NCBI GenBank assembly: GCA_028693275.1
Contig: JAQUVS010000001.1
Location: 79,132-129,205 of the forward strand
From: Bacilli bacterium
GTDB taxonomy: Bacteria; Bacillota_I; Bacilli_A; RF39; UBA660
Direction: 5' to 3'
Length of the DNA stretch: 50,074 bases
Shown here: positions 42,557-49,828 of the stretch, in pieces
Position numbering within the stretch: the stretch's first letter is position 1
Layout: every line of letters starts with the position of its first letter
Program-made: the position numbers and the translations under genes
The notes under the pieces: model-generated
Database searches by the model: none
What the model was told of the DNA's origin: nothing
The model's input: the letters and a program-made list of their open reading frames with translations, nothing else

Positions 42557-43397
42557 TATTTTCTATATAAATTTTTGGCTTTATTTCATTTATACTATTA
42601 ATTAAATTATTAATAGTTTCTTTTTTATCAATACTATTGAAAACAATTGTTTTAGAATTAGTATCACTATTGAATTTATATGATTTATCACTATTTAAAA
42701 TAGCTTTAGATACAAGGAAACTTTCTTCTTTATTTTTTTGTTTTTTGATAGCAGCAGTTGCATCAATATAGGAATAAGTTCCATCTTCGTTTTTTATTCT
42801 ATTTATAGAATGTCTATACTTATTGTGATCACAAAATTCTTTTTCTAGATCTATGCCAATTTTTTTGGCTAAATAAACTAACAAATTGGAAATATCATCA
42901 CATACCCCTTGACCAATTACTAACATTCCATTTATTGAACTATCAACGGGAATATTATTTTTAAAATCAAATTCTAATCCATTTACAGGAGGTATATCTA
43001 TACTATAAGTTACTAAGTTGTTTGAGTATGTAATATATCTTGTTATAAAATCAAAAATAAATTCTAATTTATTGATGGGTTTTAAATCAGGGTCAATATT
43101 TTCTAAAATCATTTTTTCAATTACTGGAGCATAGGTTTCTATAATTGATTTATTATCATCAATCATAGTTTCAAAGCGATATTTTTTTTCTTTTATATAA
43201 TCATGAAATAGTTCATGATCAATAGGTGGAATATTTAAGTTTTTAGATTTTATTAATTTACTTGCAAATTCATATCGATCTTTGAATGTTTCTTTATTTC
43301 CTTCATCAAAATTTTCATATCTTAATATTGAATAAACTAAAACATCATTATATATGTTTTCAATTTCTTCTTCCTTAAAAGCATTTAAAAAATCCAT
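42537..43397 (-). CDS. Transglutaminase-like cysteine protease family protein
   Basis: The only minus-strand gene in the window; 286 residues, soluble. The transglutaminase-like core is near 150-220: IGQGVCDDISNLLVYLA carries the catalytic Cys, YRHSINRIKN the His, and YSYIDATAAI the Asp, so the Cys-His-Asp triad looks intact. Flanks are mostly polar and helical. Such proteins can be proteases, peptide N-glycanase-like or crosslinking enzymes; the substrate is unknown. The start is behind AGGAGGTGAAGAT. Transcription comes from a strong minus-strand promoter at 43421-43449. The stop codon overlaps that of the convergent Spo0A-like gene. Confidence 0.75.
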   Translation of the reverse strand: MDFLNAFKEEEIENIYNDVLVYSILRYENFDEGNKETFKDRYEFASKLIKSKNLNIPPIDHELFHDYIKEKKYRFETMIDDNKSIIETYAPVIEKMILENIDPDLKPINKLEFIFDFITRYITYSNNLVTYSIDIPPVNGLEFDFKNNIPVDSSINGMLVIGQGVCDDISNLLVYLAKKIGIDLEKEFCDHNKYRHSINRIKNEDGTYSYIDATAAIKKQKNKEESFLVSKAILNSDKSYKFNSDTNSKTIVFNSIDKKETINNLINSINEIKPKIYIENKKEYQF

Positions 43398-43420
43398 ATC
43401 TTCACCTCCTATATTATCTA

Positions 43421-43449
43421 ATTATACAAAAGAAAATTAAATTTTACAA
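43421..43449 (-). promoter_or_regulatory. Minus-strand promoter for the transglutaminase-like gene
   Basis: On the minus strand TTGTAA (43449-43444), 17 bases, TATAAT (43426-43421). It is back to back with the + strand promoter at 43454. Confidence 0.7.
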
Positions 43450-43453
43450 TTGG

Positions 43454-43482
43454 TTGACTTATAATTGTTTAAGAATTATAAT
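43454..43482 (+). promoter_or_regulatory. Promoter for the AAA/DUF4143 ATPase, with dyad
   Basis: TTGACT (43454-43459), 17 bases, TATAAT (43477-43482): the best promoter match in the window. A perfect inverted repeat, TTATAATT (43459-43466) and AATTATAA (43474-43481), fills the spacer and -10 and could be an operator. Confidence 0.8.
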
Positions 43483-43516
43483 TATATATAGAATAATTGT
43501 AGGGAGGTAACATTTT

Positions 43517-44791
43517 ATGGAGCGAAAAATCACAAGTGAATTATTAAAGTGGAAAAAGGATAGTGCAAGGAAACCTTTGTTATTGTATGGTAATAAGCAA
43601 GTGGGAAAAACATATTCTGTTTTAGAATTTGGAGAAAAAGAATATAAGACAGTTGCCTATATTAATTGTGATAATAATTTACCTTTAATGGATATTGTTA
43701 AAACAGAAAAGAAAATAGATAAGATAATTTTAAAATTATCAGTACTAACTGGTGAAACAATTTTAAAAGAAGATTCTTTAATAATATTTGATAATGTTAA
43801 TGATGAATCAATTATTAAAATGATTAAGCTTTTTGGAAAAGAAGAAAATAATTATCATATTATAGCTATTACTACACTTAAGGGGAATCTACTTAAATTT
43901 AAGGGAGAAGAACTTCAATTTAAAATTATGTCAGCTATGGATTTTGAAGAGTATTTAAAAGCTTTGGGTAATAGTGAGTTAGTAGACTTTATTAGAAATT
44001 CATATAGAAATAATAAAGCAATGCCATTTCACAGTATTGCTCTTGATTATTATGAAACATTTGTATTAACAGGAGGTTTACCTAGAGTTGTTGAATCTTC
44101 GATTAATGGAGATTCTATTCTAAAACAAAATATCATTCAACAGCAAGTTCTTGATACTTATAAAAAAGAATTATTAAATACAACAAATCTAATAGATACA
44201 TCAAGAGCTCTAGAAGTATTAAATGCTATTCCTTATCAATTACTTAAGTCTAATAAAAAGTTCCAATATGGATTAATGAAATCTGGTGGTAGAAGTAAAG
44301 ACTATGAAGCTGCAATAGATTTTCTTAATATTAATGGATTTGTAGGAAAAGCATATAAAATTAGTGAAATAGCATCACCATTAAGTAAAGTTAGGGATAA
44401 TGAGTCATTTAAATTGTATTTGAATGATTCTGGATTATTATATATGATGTTTAATACTAGTAAAATTAAATTTCTAACAGATAGTAATATGAAATATATA
44501 ATATATGAAAATGCTATAAGTAATCTAATTGTAAGTAGTGGATATAATTTATATTATTATCAATCAGATGGTAAAGCAGAAGTTCCATTTATTGTTCAGA
44601 CAAGAGCTGGTAAAATAATACCTATTGAACTAGTAAATAAGAATATAGCTAAATCAAAATCACTTGCATTATTTATGAGTAAATATAAAATAGATGAAGC
44701 GGTAAGAATAACAGAAGATAATTTTAGTAAGAAAAAGAATGTAAGATATATTCCTATCTACGCATTATTCTGTTTGAAGGAAAATTTATAG
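43517..44791 (+). CDS. AAA_14/DUF4143 family ATPase
   Basis: A 424-residue ATPase of the common AAA_14 plus DUF4143 type. Walker A GNKQVGKT is near 25-32. The Walker B region reads SLIIFDNVND near 90, with FDN in place of the usual LDE. LTGGLPRVVE near 187-196 is a family hallmark. The C-terminal part resembles a PD-(D/E)xK nuclease-like module (YENAISNLIV, then KIIPIELVNK), but the expected ExDF..IE.K residues appear as EVPF and IELVNK. The biological role of this family is not known. It is driven by a strong promoter and is probably co-transcribed with gpmI, nine bases downstream. Confidence 0.82.
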   Translation: MERKITSELLKWKKDSARKPLLLYGNKQVGKTYSVLEFGEKEYKTVAYINCDNNLPLMDIVKTEKKIDKIILKLSVLTGETILKEDSLIIFDNVNDESIIKMIKLFGKEENNYHIIAITTLKGNLLKFKGEELQFKIMSAMDFEEYLKALGNSELVDFIRNSYRNNKAMPFHSIALDYYETFVLTGGLPRVVESSINGDSILKQNIIQQQVLDTYKKELLNTTNLIDTSRALEVLNAIPYQLLKSNKKFQYGLMKSGGRSKDYEAAIDFLNINGFVGKAYKISEIASPLSKVRDNESFKLYLNDSGLLYMMFNTSKIKFLTDSNMKYIIYENAISNLIVSSGYNLYYYQSDGKAEVPFIVQTRAGKIIPIELVNKNIAKSKSLALFMSKYKIDEAVRITEDNFSKKKNVRYIPIYALFCLKENL

Positions 44792-44799
44792 GAGGCAAC

Positions 44800-46293
44800 A
44801 TGAGACCAATATTATTAACAATTGTAGATGGATTTGGATTAAGAGAAGAAGTTAAGGGTAATGCAGTATTACAAGCTGATATGCCTAATTATAAGAAAAT
44901 AGTAGAAGAATATGGTTTTTCTAAATTAGATGCTAGTGGTGAAGCTGTAGGTCTTCCAAAAGGTCAAATGGGTAATAGTGAAGTTGGACACTTAAATATA
45001 GGTGCTGGTAGAATTATTTATCAACCTTTAGAGTTTATTTCAAAAAGTATAAGAGATAAATCTTTTTTTGATAATAAAGAATTATTAAGTGTGATGGAGC
45101 ATGTTAAGAAAAATAATTCTAAATTACATATATTTGGTTTATTAAGTGATGGAGGAATTCATTCACATATAGATCATATAAAGGCATTATTGGAGATGGC
45201 TCATTTAAATGGGATTGATAAAGTATATTTACATGCTTTTTTAGATGGTAGAGATACACTTCCCGATATTGCTTGTACTTTCTTAAATGATATTGATAAT
45301 TATATGAGTAATCTTAAAACAGGAAAGATTGGGGATATTTCTGGAAGATATTATTCTATGGATAGAGAAAGAATGTGGGATTTAACTAAGAAATATTATG
45401 ATTTATTAGTTAATAAGAAGGCAGATTCTATATTAGACTATAATTCTTTTATTAAAGAAAGTTATCAAAAAGGGATATATGATGAATTTATAGAACCTGT
45501 AATAGTTGATAAAGATAGTAATTTAGAAGAAAATGATGGTTTGATTTTTGCTAATTATCGTCCTGATAGAGCAACACAAACATTTACTGCTATTACTAAT
45601 AAAGATTTTAATGAATTTCCTACTGTTAAGTTTAATAATATTAAACTAGTTACTATGATGCCAGTAGAAAAAACAATTGTTTGTACAAATGCTTTTTCAA
45701 TGCCTGAAGTTAAAAATACATTAGGAATGTATTTATCTTCTTTAAATAAAAAAGTATTAAGGATAGCTGAAGCTAGTAAATATCCTCATGTAACTTACTT
45801 CTTTGATGGAGGTTTAGAATTAGATTTACCTTTAACTGATAAGATAATTATCCCTAGAAAAGATGTTGCAACATATGATATGGCTCCTGAAATGTCAGCA
45901 AAAGAAATAACAGATAAATTAATAGAAGTTATGGGTAATTATGATGTTATAATTTTAAATTTTGCTAATTGTGATATGGTTGGACATACTGGTAATTTTG
46001 AAGCAGCTTTAAAAGCCGTAGAAACAGTAGATAATTGTCTTGGAAAATTATATGAAAAGATAAAAGAAATAAGTGGTTTAATGTTGATTACTGCAGATCA
46101 CGGGAATATTGAAATGATGGAAGATGAAAATGGAAACATTATAACAAGTCATACGACTAATTTAGTTCCATTTATAGTATGTGATAAAAACTATATTCCA
46201 AGAGATGGAAAACTAGGAGATATTGCCCCAACAATATTAAAATTGATGGATATTGAACTACCTAAAGAAATGACAGGTACAAGTTTAGTTTAA
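44800..46293 (+). CDS. gpmI: 2,3-bisphosphoglycerate-independent phosphoglycerate mutase
   Basis: A 497-residue iPGM. LLTIVDGFGLREE at 4-16 carries the first metal Asp. The catalytic Ser lies in GQMGNSEVGHLNIG near 56-69, FLDGRDT lies near 148, and the late metal motifs are NFANCDMVGHTG near 386-397 and TADHGNIEMM near 430-439. It converts 3- to 2-phosphoglycerate with Mn. It completes the gap-pgk-tpiA-gpmI set but now follows an ATPase gene rather than tpiA. No eno is in the window. Ribosome site TATAGGAGGC. Confidence 0.96.
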   Translation: MRPILLTIVDGFGLREEVKGNAVLQADMPNYKKIVEEYGFSKLDASGEAVGLPKGQMGNSEVGHLNIGAGRIIYQPLEFISKSIRDKSFFDNKELLSVMEHVKKNNSKLHIFGLLSDGGIHSHIDHIKALLEMAHLNGIDKVYLHAFLDGRDTLPDIACTFLNDIDNYMSNLKTGKIGDISGRYYSMDRERMWDLTKKYYDLLVNKKADSILDYNSFIKESYQKGIYDEFIEPVIVDKDSNLEENDGLIFANYRPDRATQTFTAITNKDFNEFPTVKFNNIKLVTMMPVEKTIVCTNAFSMPEVKNTLGMYLSSLNKKVLRIAEASKYPHVTYFFDGGLELDLPLTDKIIIPRKDVATYDMAPEMSAKEITDKLIEVMGNYDVIILNFANCDMVGHTGNFEAALKAVETVDNCLGKLYEKIKEISGLMLITADHGNIEMMEDENGNIITSHTTNLVPFIVCDKNYIPRDGKLGDIAPTILKLMDIELPKEMTGTSLV

Positions 46294-46312
46294 TTTAAAC
46301 TAAACTTTTTTT
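46281..46312 (+). terminator. gpmI terminator
   Basis: A 12-bp stem, AAGTTTAGTTTA (46281-46292) with TAAACTAAACTT (46296-46307), then seven T in total. The TAA stop (46291-46293) is at the apex. Confidence 0.88.
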
Positions 46313-46320
46313 GTGTTCGA

Positions 46321-46349
46321 TTGTTTAATATTTTAATTAATAATATAAT
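46321..46349 (+). promoter_or_regulatory. Promoter for dinB and the HExxH gene
   Basis: TTGTTT (46321-46326), 17 bases, TATAAT (46344-46349). No LexA-type palindrome is visible near it. Confidence 0.75.
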
Positions 46350-46369
46350 ATACTTATGGAGGTGGTTTC

Positions 46370-47563
46370 ATGAAAGATAGAATTATTTTTCATATAGATG
46401 TTAATAACGCTTTTTTATCATGGACCGCTGTAGAATTATTAAAAAATGGGTATCCTGTAGATATTAGAACAATTCCTTCTGTAATAGGAGGGGATGAAGA
46501 AAAAAGAACAGGGGTTGTAACTGCTAAGTCACCTGTAGCAAAGAAAATGGGTGTTTTATCTGCTGAACCAATTTACATGGCTAAGAAAAAGTGTCCTAAT
46601 TTAAAAGTTTTTCATGGGGATATGGAATTATATCAAAAAAGGTCTGATGAATTATATCATCTTTTTTTGGAGTATACTCCCGATGTTGAAAGGTTTTCTG
46701 TTGATGAATGTTTTTTAGAAATGACGGGTACAAAATTTTTATATAATGATTATTTAAAATTGGCTAATGAAATAAAAGATAGGGTTTTTAATACTTTTGG
46801 ATATACTGTTAATGTTGGTATAGGTAATAATAAATTATGTGCGAAGATGGCTAGTGATTTTGAAAAGCCAAATAAAGTCCATACTTTATTTATGGATGAA
46901 GTAAAAAATAAGATGTGGCCGTTGCCAGTATCGGAATTATTTATGGTTGGTAAAAAAAGTGTTGTTATATTAAATGAAATAGGAATAAAAACAATAGGAG
47001 ATCTTGCTAATTGTAAAACGGAATTGTTACGTAAGTATTTTAAAGAAAGAACAGAGCATATGATAGAATTTGCTAATGGTATTGATAATAGTCCTGTTAT
47101 TAATTCTTATGATGATAGTAAATGTATTTCTACTACCCATACTTTTGAAAAGGATGTAGAAGAAATTAATGGATTGAAAAAAACTTTATTATATCAGTCT
47201 GATATAGTAGGATTTCAATTAAGAAAACAAAAAAAATATGCTAACACTATAGCGATTATTTATAAGACAAAAGATTTTATTTGTTATTCAAAACAAAAAA
47301 AATTAGATAGTCCAATAAATGTAACTGAGGATATATATAGTAATATTATTTCACTACTTAGGAATTCTTGGAGGGGAGAACCTCTTAGACTGATAGGAAT
47401 AAGATTGGCGGATTTTGTTGATGATAAAATAGACCAAATTAGTTTGTTTGATAATTCAGTAAAAACAAATAAAGATAATGAAAAGATTCAAGAAGTTGTT
47501 GATAATATAAAAGATAAGTTTGGAAATTATGCAATATTTCCTGCAAGCTTAAAGGAGAAATAA
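46370..47563 (+). CDS. dinB: DNA polymerase IV-type Y-family polymerase
   Basis: A 397-residue Y-family polymerase. The first catalytic Asp is in IFHIDVNNAFLSW near 6-18, the second acidic pair in RFSVDECFLEMTG near 103-115. A helix-hairpin-helix and little-finger domain follow. QISLFD near 363 fits the beta-clamp binding motif QxxLF, which supports translesion synthesis at the replication fork. It is closer to the Gram-positive DinB2/UmuC-like group than to classical E. coli DinB. Ribosome site GGAGGTGG. The next gene begins one base after the stop. Confidence 0.9.
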   Translation: MKDRIIFHIDVNNAFLSWTAVELLKNGYPVDIRTIPSVIGGDEEKRTGVVTAKSPVAKKMGVLSAEPIYMAKKKCPNLKVFHGDMELYQKRSDELYHLFLEYTPDVERFSVDECFLEMTGTKFLYNDYLKLANEIKDRVFNTFGYTVNVGIGNNKLCAKMASDFEKPNKVHTLFMDEVKNKMWPLPVSELFMVGKKSVVILNEIGIKTIGDLANCKTELLRKYFKERTEHMIEFANGIDNSPVINSYDDSKCISTTHTFEKDVEEINGLKKTLLYQSDIVGFQLRKQKKYANTIAIIYKTKDFICYSKQKKLDSPINVTEDIYSNIISLLRNSWRGEPLRLIGIRLADFVDDKIDQISLFDNSVKTNKDNEKIQEVVDNIKDKFGNYAIFPASLKEK

Positions 47564-47564
47564 A

Positions 47565-48470
47565 ATGGATATAAATTATGTGATAAGAAAATATAAACCG
47601 TTTGTAGAAAAATTATCTGATCATTATGATTATCCAGATAATATTAGACATGTTCTTTTATTAATAATACCTTTATTTATTTATAAATATAAATTAGAAA
47701 ACGAAAAAATAATTTTAAGTACATTTTTAGAAACTCCAATTATTATTAATAATAAAGATTTAGGTCCATTAAAAGCAAGTTATGTTTTTGACTTGGATAA
47801 AGGTGAAGAAATAAAACTTAAAAAGAAAATAGTTATTAATAACTATAAAAATATAAATATTTTAGAATTAATAGACTGTATAGTTCACGAATACATGCAT
47901 GCGATAAATTCTAAAATAAATTATTATAAAAAAGAAGATAAAATAATTTCTATAAGAACAGGTTTATCATATGTCTTTTATGATAGTAATTATAATTTAA
48001 TAGGTAAAAACAAAAAATATATTCTTGAAGAAATAATTAACACTAAAGAAACTGAATTATTTGTTAATATGATTAATGAACTTAATTTTGATGATTCATT
48101 GGATGAAGAAATTTATAATCTAGTTGCTACTTTAAAAAGATTAATAATGAATGGTTATAAGACTAAGGCTTATATATTACAAATGCATATTTGTAGAATT
48201 ATTGTTAATAATAGAAGTTTTTATAATACAATTTTAAATTTTAGATTTAAAGGTGAATTAGAAGAAATAGATAGATGGTTTGATTTTTTTACTGGTATAT
48301 CTGGTAGTTATAATCAACTTAATGATGAATTAGTTAATATATTTGAATTATCTAAGCTTTATGATAATAAGAAGATGTTTAAGAAAAAAATAGTAAGAAA
48401 GATTAGAATAGGAAATGAGAAAATTCAAAAAATAATAGATAAATTTGATAAAGGTAGTTTATATAAGTAG
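47565..48470 (+). CDS. Putative HExxH zinc metalloprotease of unknown family
   Basis: A 301-residue protein without signal peptide or membrane helix. IVHEYMHAIN at about 106-115 is a classic zincin HExxH site, with a suitable hydrophobic helix around it. About 40 residues later LEEIINTKETELFVN could supply the third ligand (Glu), as in [N/x]E..xTE motifs of gluzincins. The N terminus (YKPFVEKLSDHYDYPDNIRH) and basic C terminus are unfamiliar. I cannot assign a family. It is in one operon with dinB, starting one base after it; the AAAGGAGA ribosome site is within dinB. Confidence 0.7.
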   Translation: MDINYVIRKYKPFVEKLSDHYDYPDNIRHVLLLIIPLFIYKYKLENEKIILSTFLETPIIINNKDLGPLKASYVFDLDKGEEIKLKKKIVINNYKNINILELIDCIVHEYMHAINSKINYYKKEDKIISIRTGLSYVFYDSNYNLIGKNKKYILEEIINTKETELFVNMINELNFDDSLDEEIYNLVATLKRLIMNGYKTKAYILQMHICRIIVNNRSFYNTILNFRFKGELEEIDRWFDFFTGISGSYNQLNDELVNIFELSKLYDNKKMFKKKIVRKIRIGNEKIQKIIDKFDKGSLYK

Positions 48471-48494
48471 TTTATATATTATAACTGCTTTTTT
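48465..48494 (+). terminator. Terminator of the dinB operon
   Basis: AAGTAGTT (48465-48472) pairs with AACTGCTT (48483-48490; one G-T) and the stem extends with ATA/TAT around a small bulge; T run to 48494. The TAG stop is in the 5' arm. Confidence 0.7.
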
Positions 48495-48522
48495 CTTTTT
48501 GACTAAAAATAATAAAAAAAAC

Positions 48523-48551
48523 TTGCAGGAATTAAGGGTTTGTGCTATAAT
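48523..48551 (+). promoter_or_regulatory. S10 operon promoter
   Basis: TTGCAG (48523-48528), 17 bases, TATAAT (48546-48551), with a TG two bases before the -10. Start near 48557, exactly where the structured leader begins. A TTGACT at 48499-48504 has no matching -10. Confidence 0.75.
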
Positions 48552-48556
48552 TTTAT

Positions 48557-48674
48557 CTGTGTGGCTGCTTAGATGTGGGAGGTTGCCGATACACCAGGTT
48601 AAGTTGGTGGAATAAATCGGGTTATTCACACGGAGCAAGTCTATACTAGATATAGGCGAAGGGAGGATTCAAAA
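48557..48674 (+). ncRNA. Structured leader of the S10 ribosomal operon
   Basis: About 118 bases of relatively GC-rich, clearly structured RNA. An outer stem pairs TCTGTGTG (48556-48563) with CACACGGA (48627-48634). Inside, CCGAT (48586-48590) pairs with ATCGG (48616-48620) and CACCA (48592-48596) with TGGTG (48605-48609). A second hairpin, GTCTATA (48639-48645) with TATAGGC (48651-48657), precedes the AGGGAGG ribosome site. The segment GGAGGTTGCCGATACACC is similar to my recollection of rpsJ leaders in other Bacillota, where autogenous control by a ribosomal protein has been suspected. Confidence 0.7.
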
Positions 48675-48986
48675 ATGTCAAAAGAACAAGTTCGTATCAA
48701 ATTAAAAGCATATGATCATAGAATTCTAGACAATGCTGCAACAAAAATAGTTGAAACTATCAAAAGATCAGGAGGAGAAATAAGTGGACCAGTACCACTA
48801 CCAACTGAAATTGAAAAGTATACTATTTTAAGAGCTGTTCATAAGTATAAAGATTCTCGTGAACAATTCGAAATGCGTACGCATAAAAGATTGATTGATA
48901 TTAAGAACCCAAGTAAAGAAACTATTGAGGCATTAACTCATTTAGATTTACCAAGTGGTGTAGATATTCAAATCAAAGTACAATAA
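48675..48986 (+). CDS. rpsJ: 30S ribosomal protein S10
   Basis: A 103-residue S10 of normal length. Conserved blocks: [20 protein letters not shown] at 5-24, GPVPLPTE near 38-45, and [12 protein letters not shown] near 65-76; it ends [15 protein letters not shown]10 is part of the 30S head and, with NusB, of transcription antitermination complexes. It is the first gene of the S10-spc operon and is followed by rplC after 18 bases with AGGAGGAAAC. Confidence 0.98.
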   Translation: MSKEQVRIKLKAYDHRILDNAATKIVETIKRSGGEISGPVPLPTEIEKYTILRAVHKYKDSREQFEMRTHKRLIDIKNPSKETIEALTHLDLPSGVDIQIKVQ

Positions 48987-49004
48987 TAATAGGAGGAAAC
49001 AATA

Positions 49005-49772
49005 ATGAAAGGAATCTTAGGTAGAAAAATAGGAATGACACAAGTATTCACTACTGGTGGTAAATTAATTCCTGTTACAGTTATCGAAATCGAACCAAAC
49101 GTTGTAACACAAGTTAAAACAGTTAATTCAGATGGATATAACGCAGTACAATTAGGATATGAAACTGTAAGACCAAAAGTTAGTAATAAAGCTAAAATTG
49201 GACATACAAACAAAGCAAACACAGAACCTAAGCGCTTCTTGAGAGAGATTAGAGGAGTTAACACTGAAGAATATTCTTTAGGACAAGTTATTAAAGCGGA
49301 TTTATTTACAAAGGGAGAAGTTATTGATGTAACTGGAGTAAGTAAAGGTAAAGGGTTCCAAGGTGTTATCAAACGTCATAATCAAACTCGTGGGCCTATG
49401 TCTCATGGTTCTCAATACCATAGAGGAGTAGGATCAATGGGAACATTGTTACCAATGCACGTTATTAAAGGTAAGAAATTACCAGGGCATATGGGTAATG
49501 AAACTACAACAATTCAAAATCTTGAAGTTGTTGATGTTGATTTAGAAAACAATGTAATATTAGTAAAAGGTAATGTTCCAGGACCAAAAAAATCTTTAGT
49601 AATGATAAGAACTTCAATTAAAAAAGGTGAAAAAGTAAACGAAACTGAAGAATTAATCAGTTATGTAGAAATTCCCGTTGAAGAAGAACAAGTAGAAGAA
49701 ACAGTAGCAGAAGAAGTTACTGAAAATGAAACTGCTTTAGAATCTACTGAAGTAGAATCATCACAAGAGTAA
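49005..49772 (+). CDS. rplC: 50S ribosomal protein L3 with acidic C-terminal extension
   Basis: A 255-residue L3. It starts [15 protein letters not shown] and has [13 protein letters not shown] near 113-125, [17 protein letters not shown] near 129-145 (the Gln methylation site region) and [10 protein letters not shown] near 157-166. The conserved protein ends near residue 208 ([20 protein letters not shown]). Beyond it are about 45 residues that are almost all Glu, Val, Thr and Ser, such as [19 protein letters not shown]. Typical bacterial L3 is about 205-215 residues. The body is certainly L3; the acidic tail is unusual. rplD follows after 56 bases. Confidence 0.97.
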   Translation: MKGILGRKIGMTQVFTTGGKLIPVTVIEIEPNVVTQVKTVNSDGYNAVQLGYETVRPKVSNKAKIGHTNKANTEPKRFLREIRGVNTEEYSLGQVIKADLFTKGEVIDVTGVSKGKGFQGVIKRHNQTRGPMSHGSQYHRGVGSMGTLLPMHVIKGKKLPGHMGNETTTIQNLEVVDVDLENNVILVKGNVPGPKKSLVMIRTSIKKGEKVNETEELISYVEIPVEEEQVEETVAEEVTENETALESTEVESSQE

Positions 49773-49828
49773 TTAAAATAATGATTAAAAATGAATTTAT
49801 TTATATGTGATGAAAGGAGGAATTGAAG

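Noticed and set aside
48499-48504. TTGACT as -35 of the S10 promoter
   Set aside because: No -10 at 16-18 bases; TTGCAG at 48523 pairs correctly with TATAAT at 48546.
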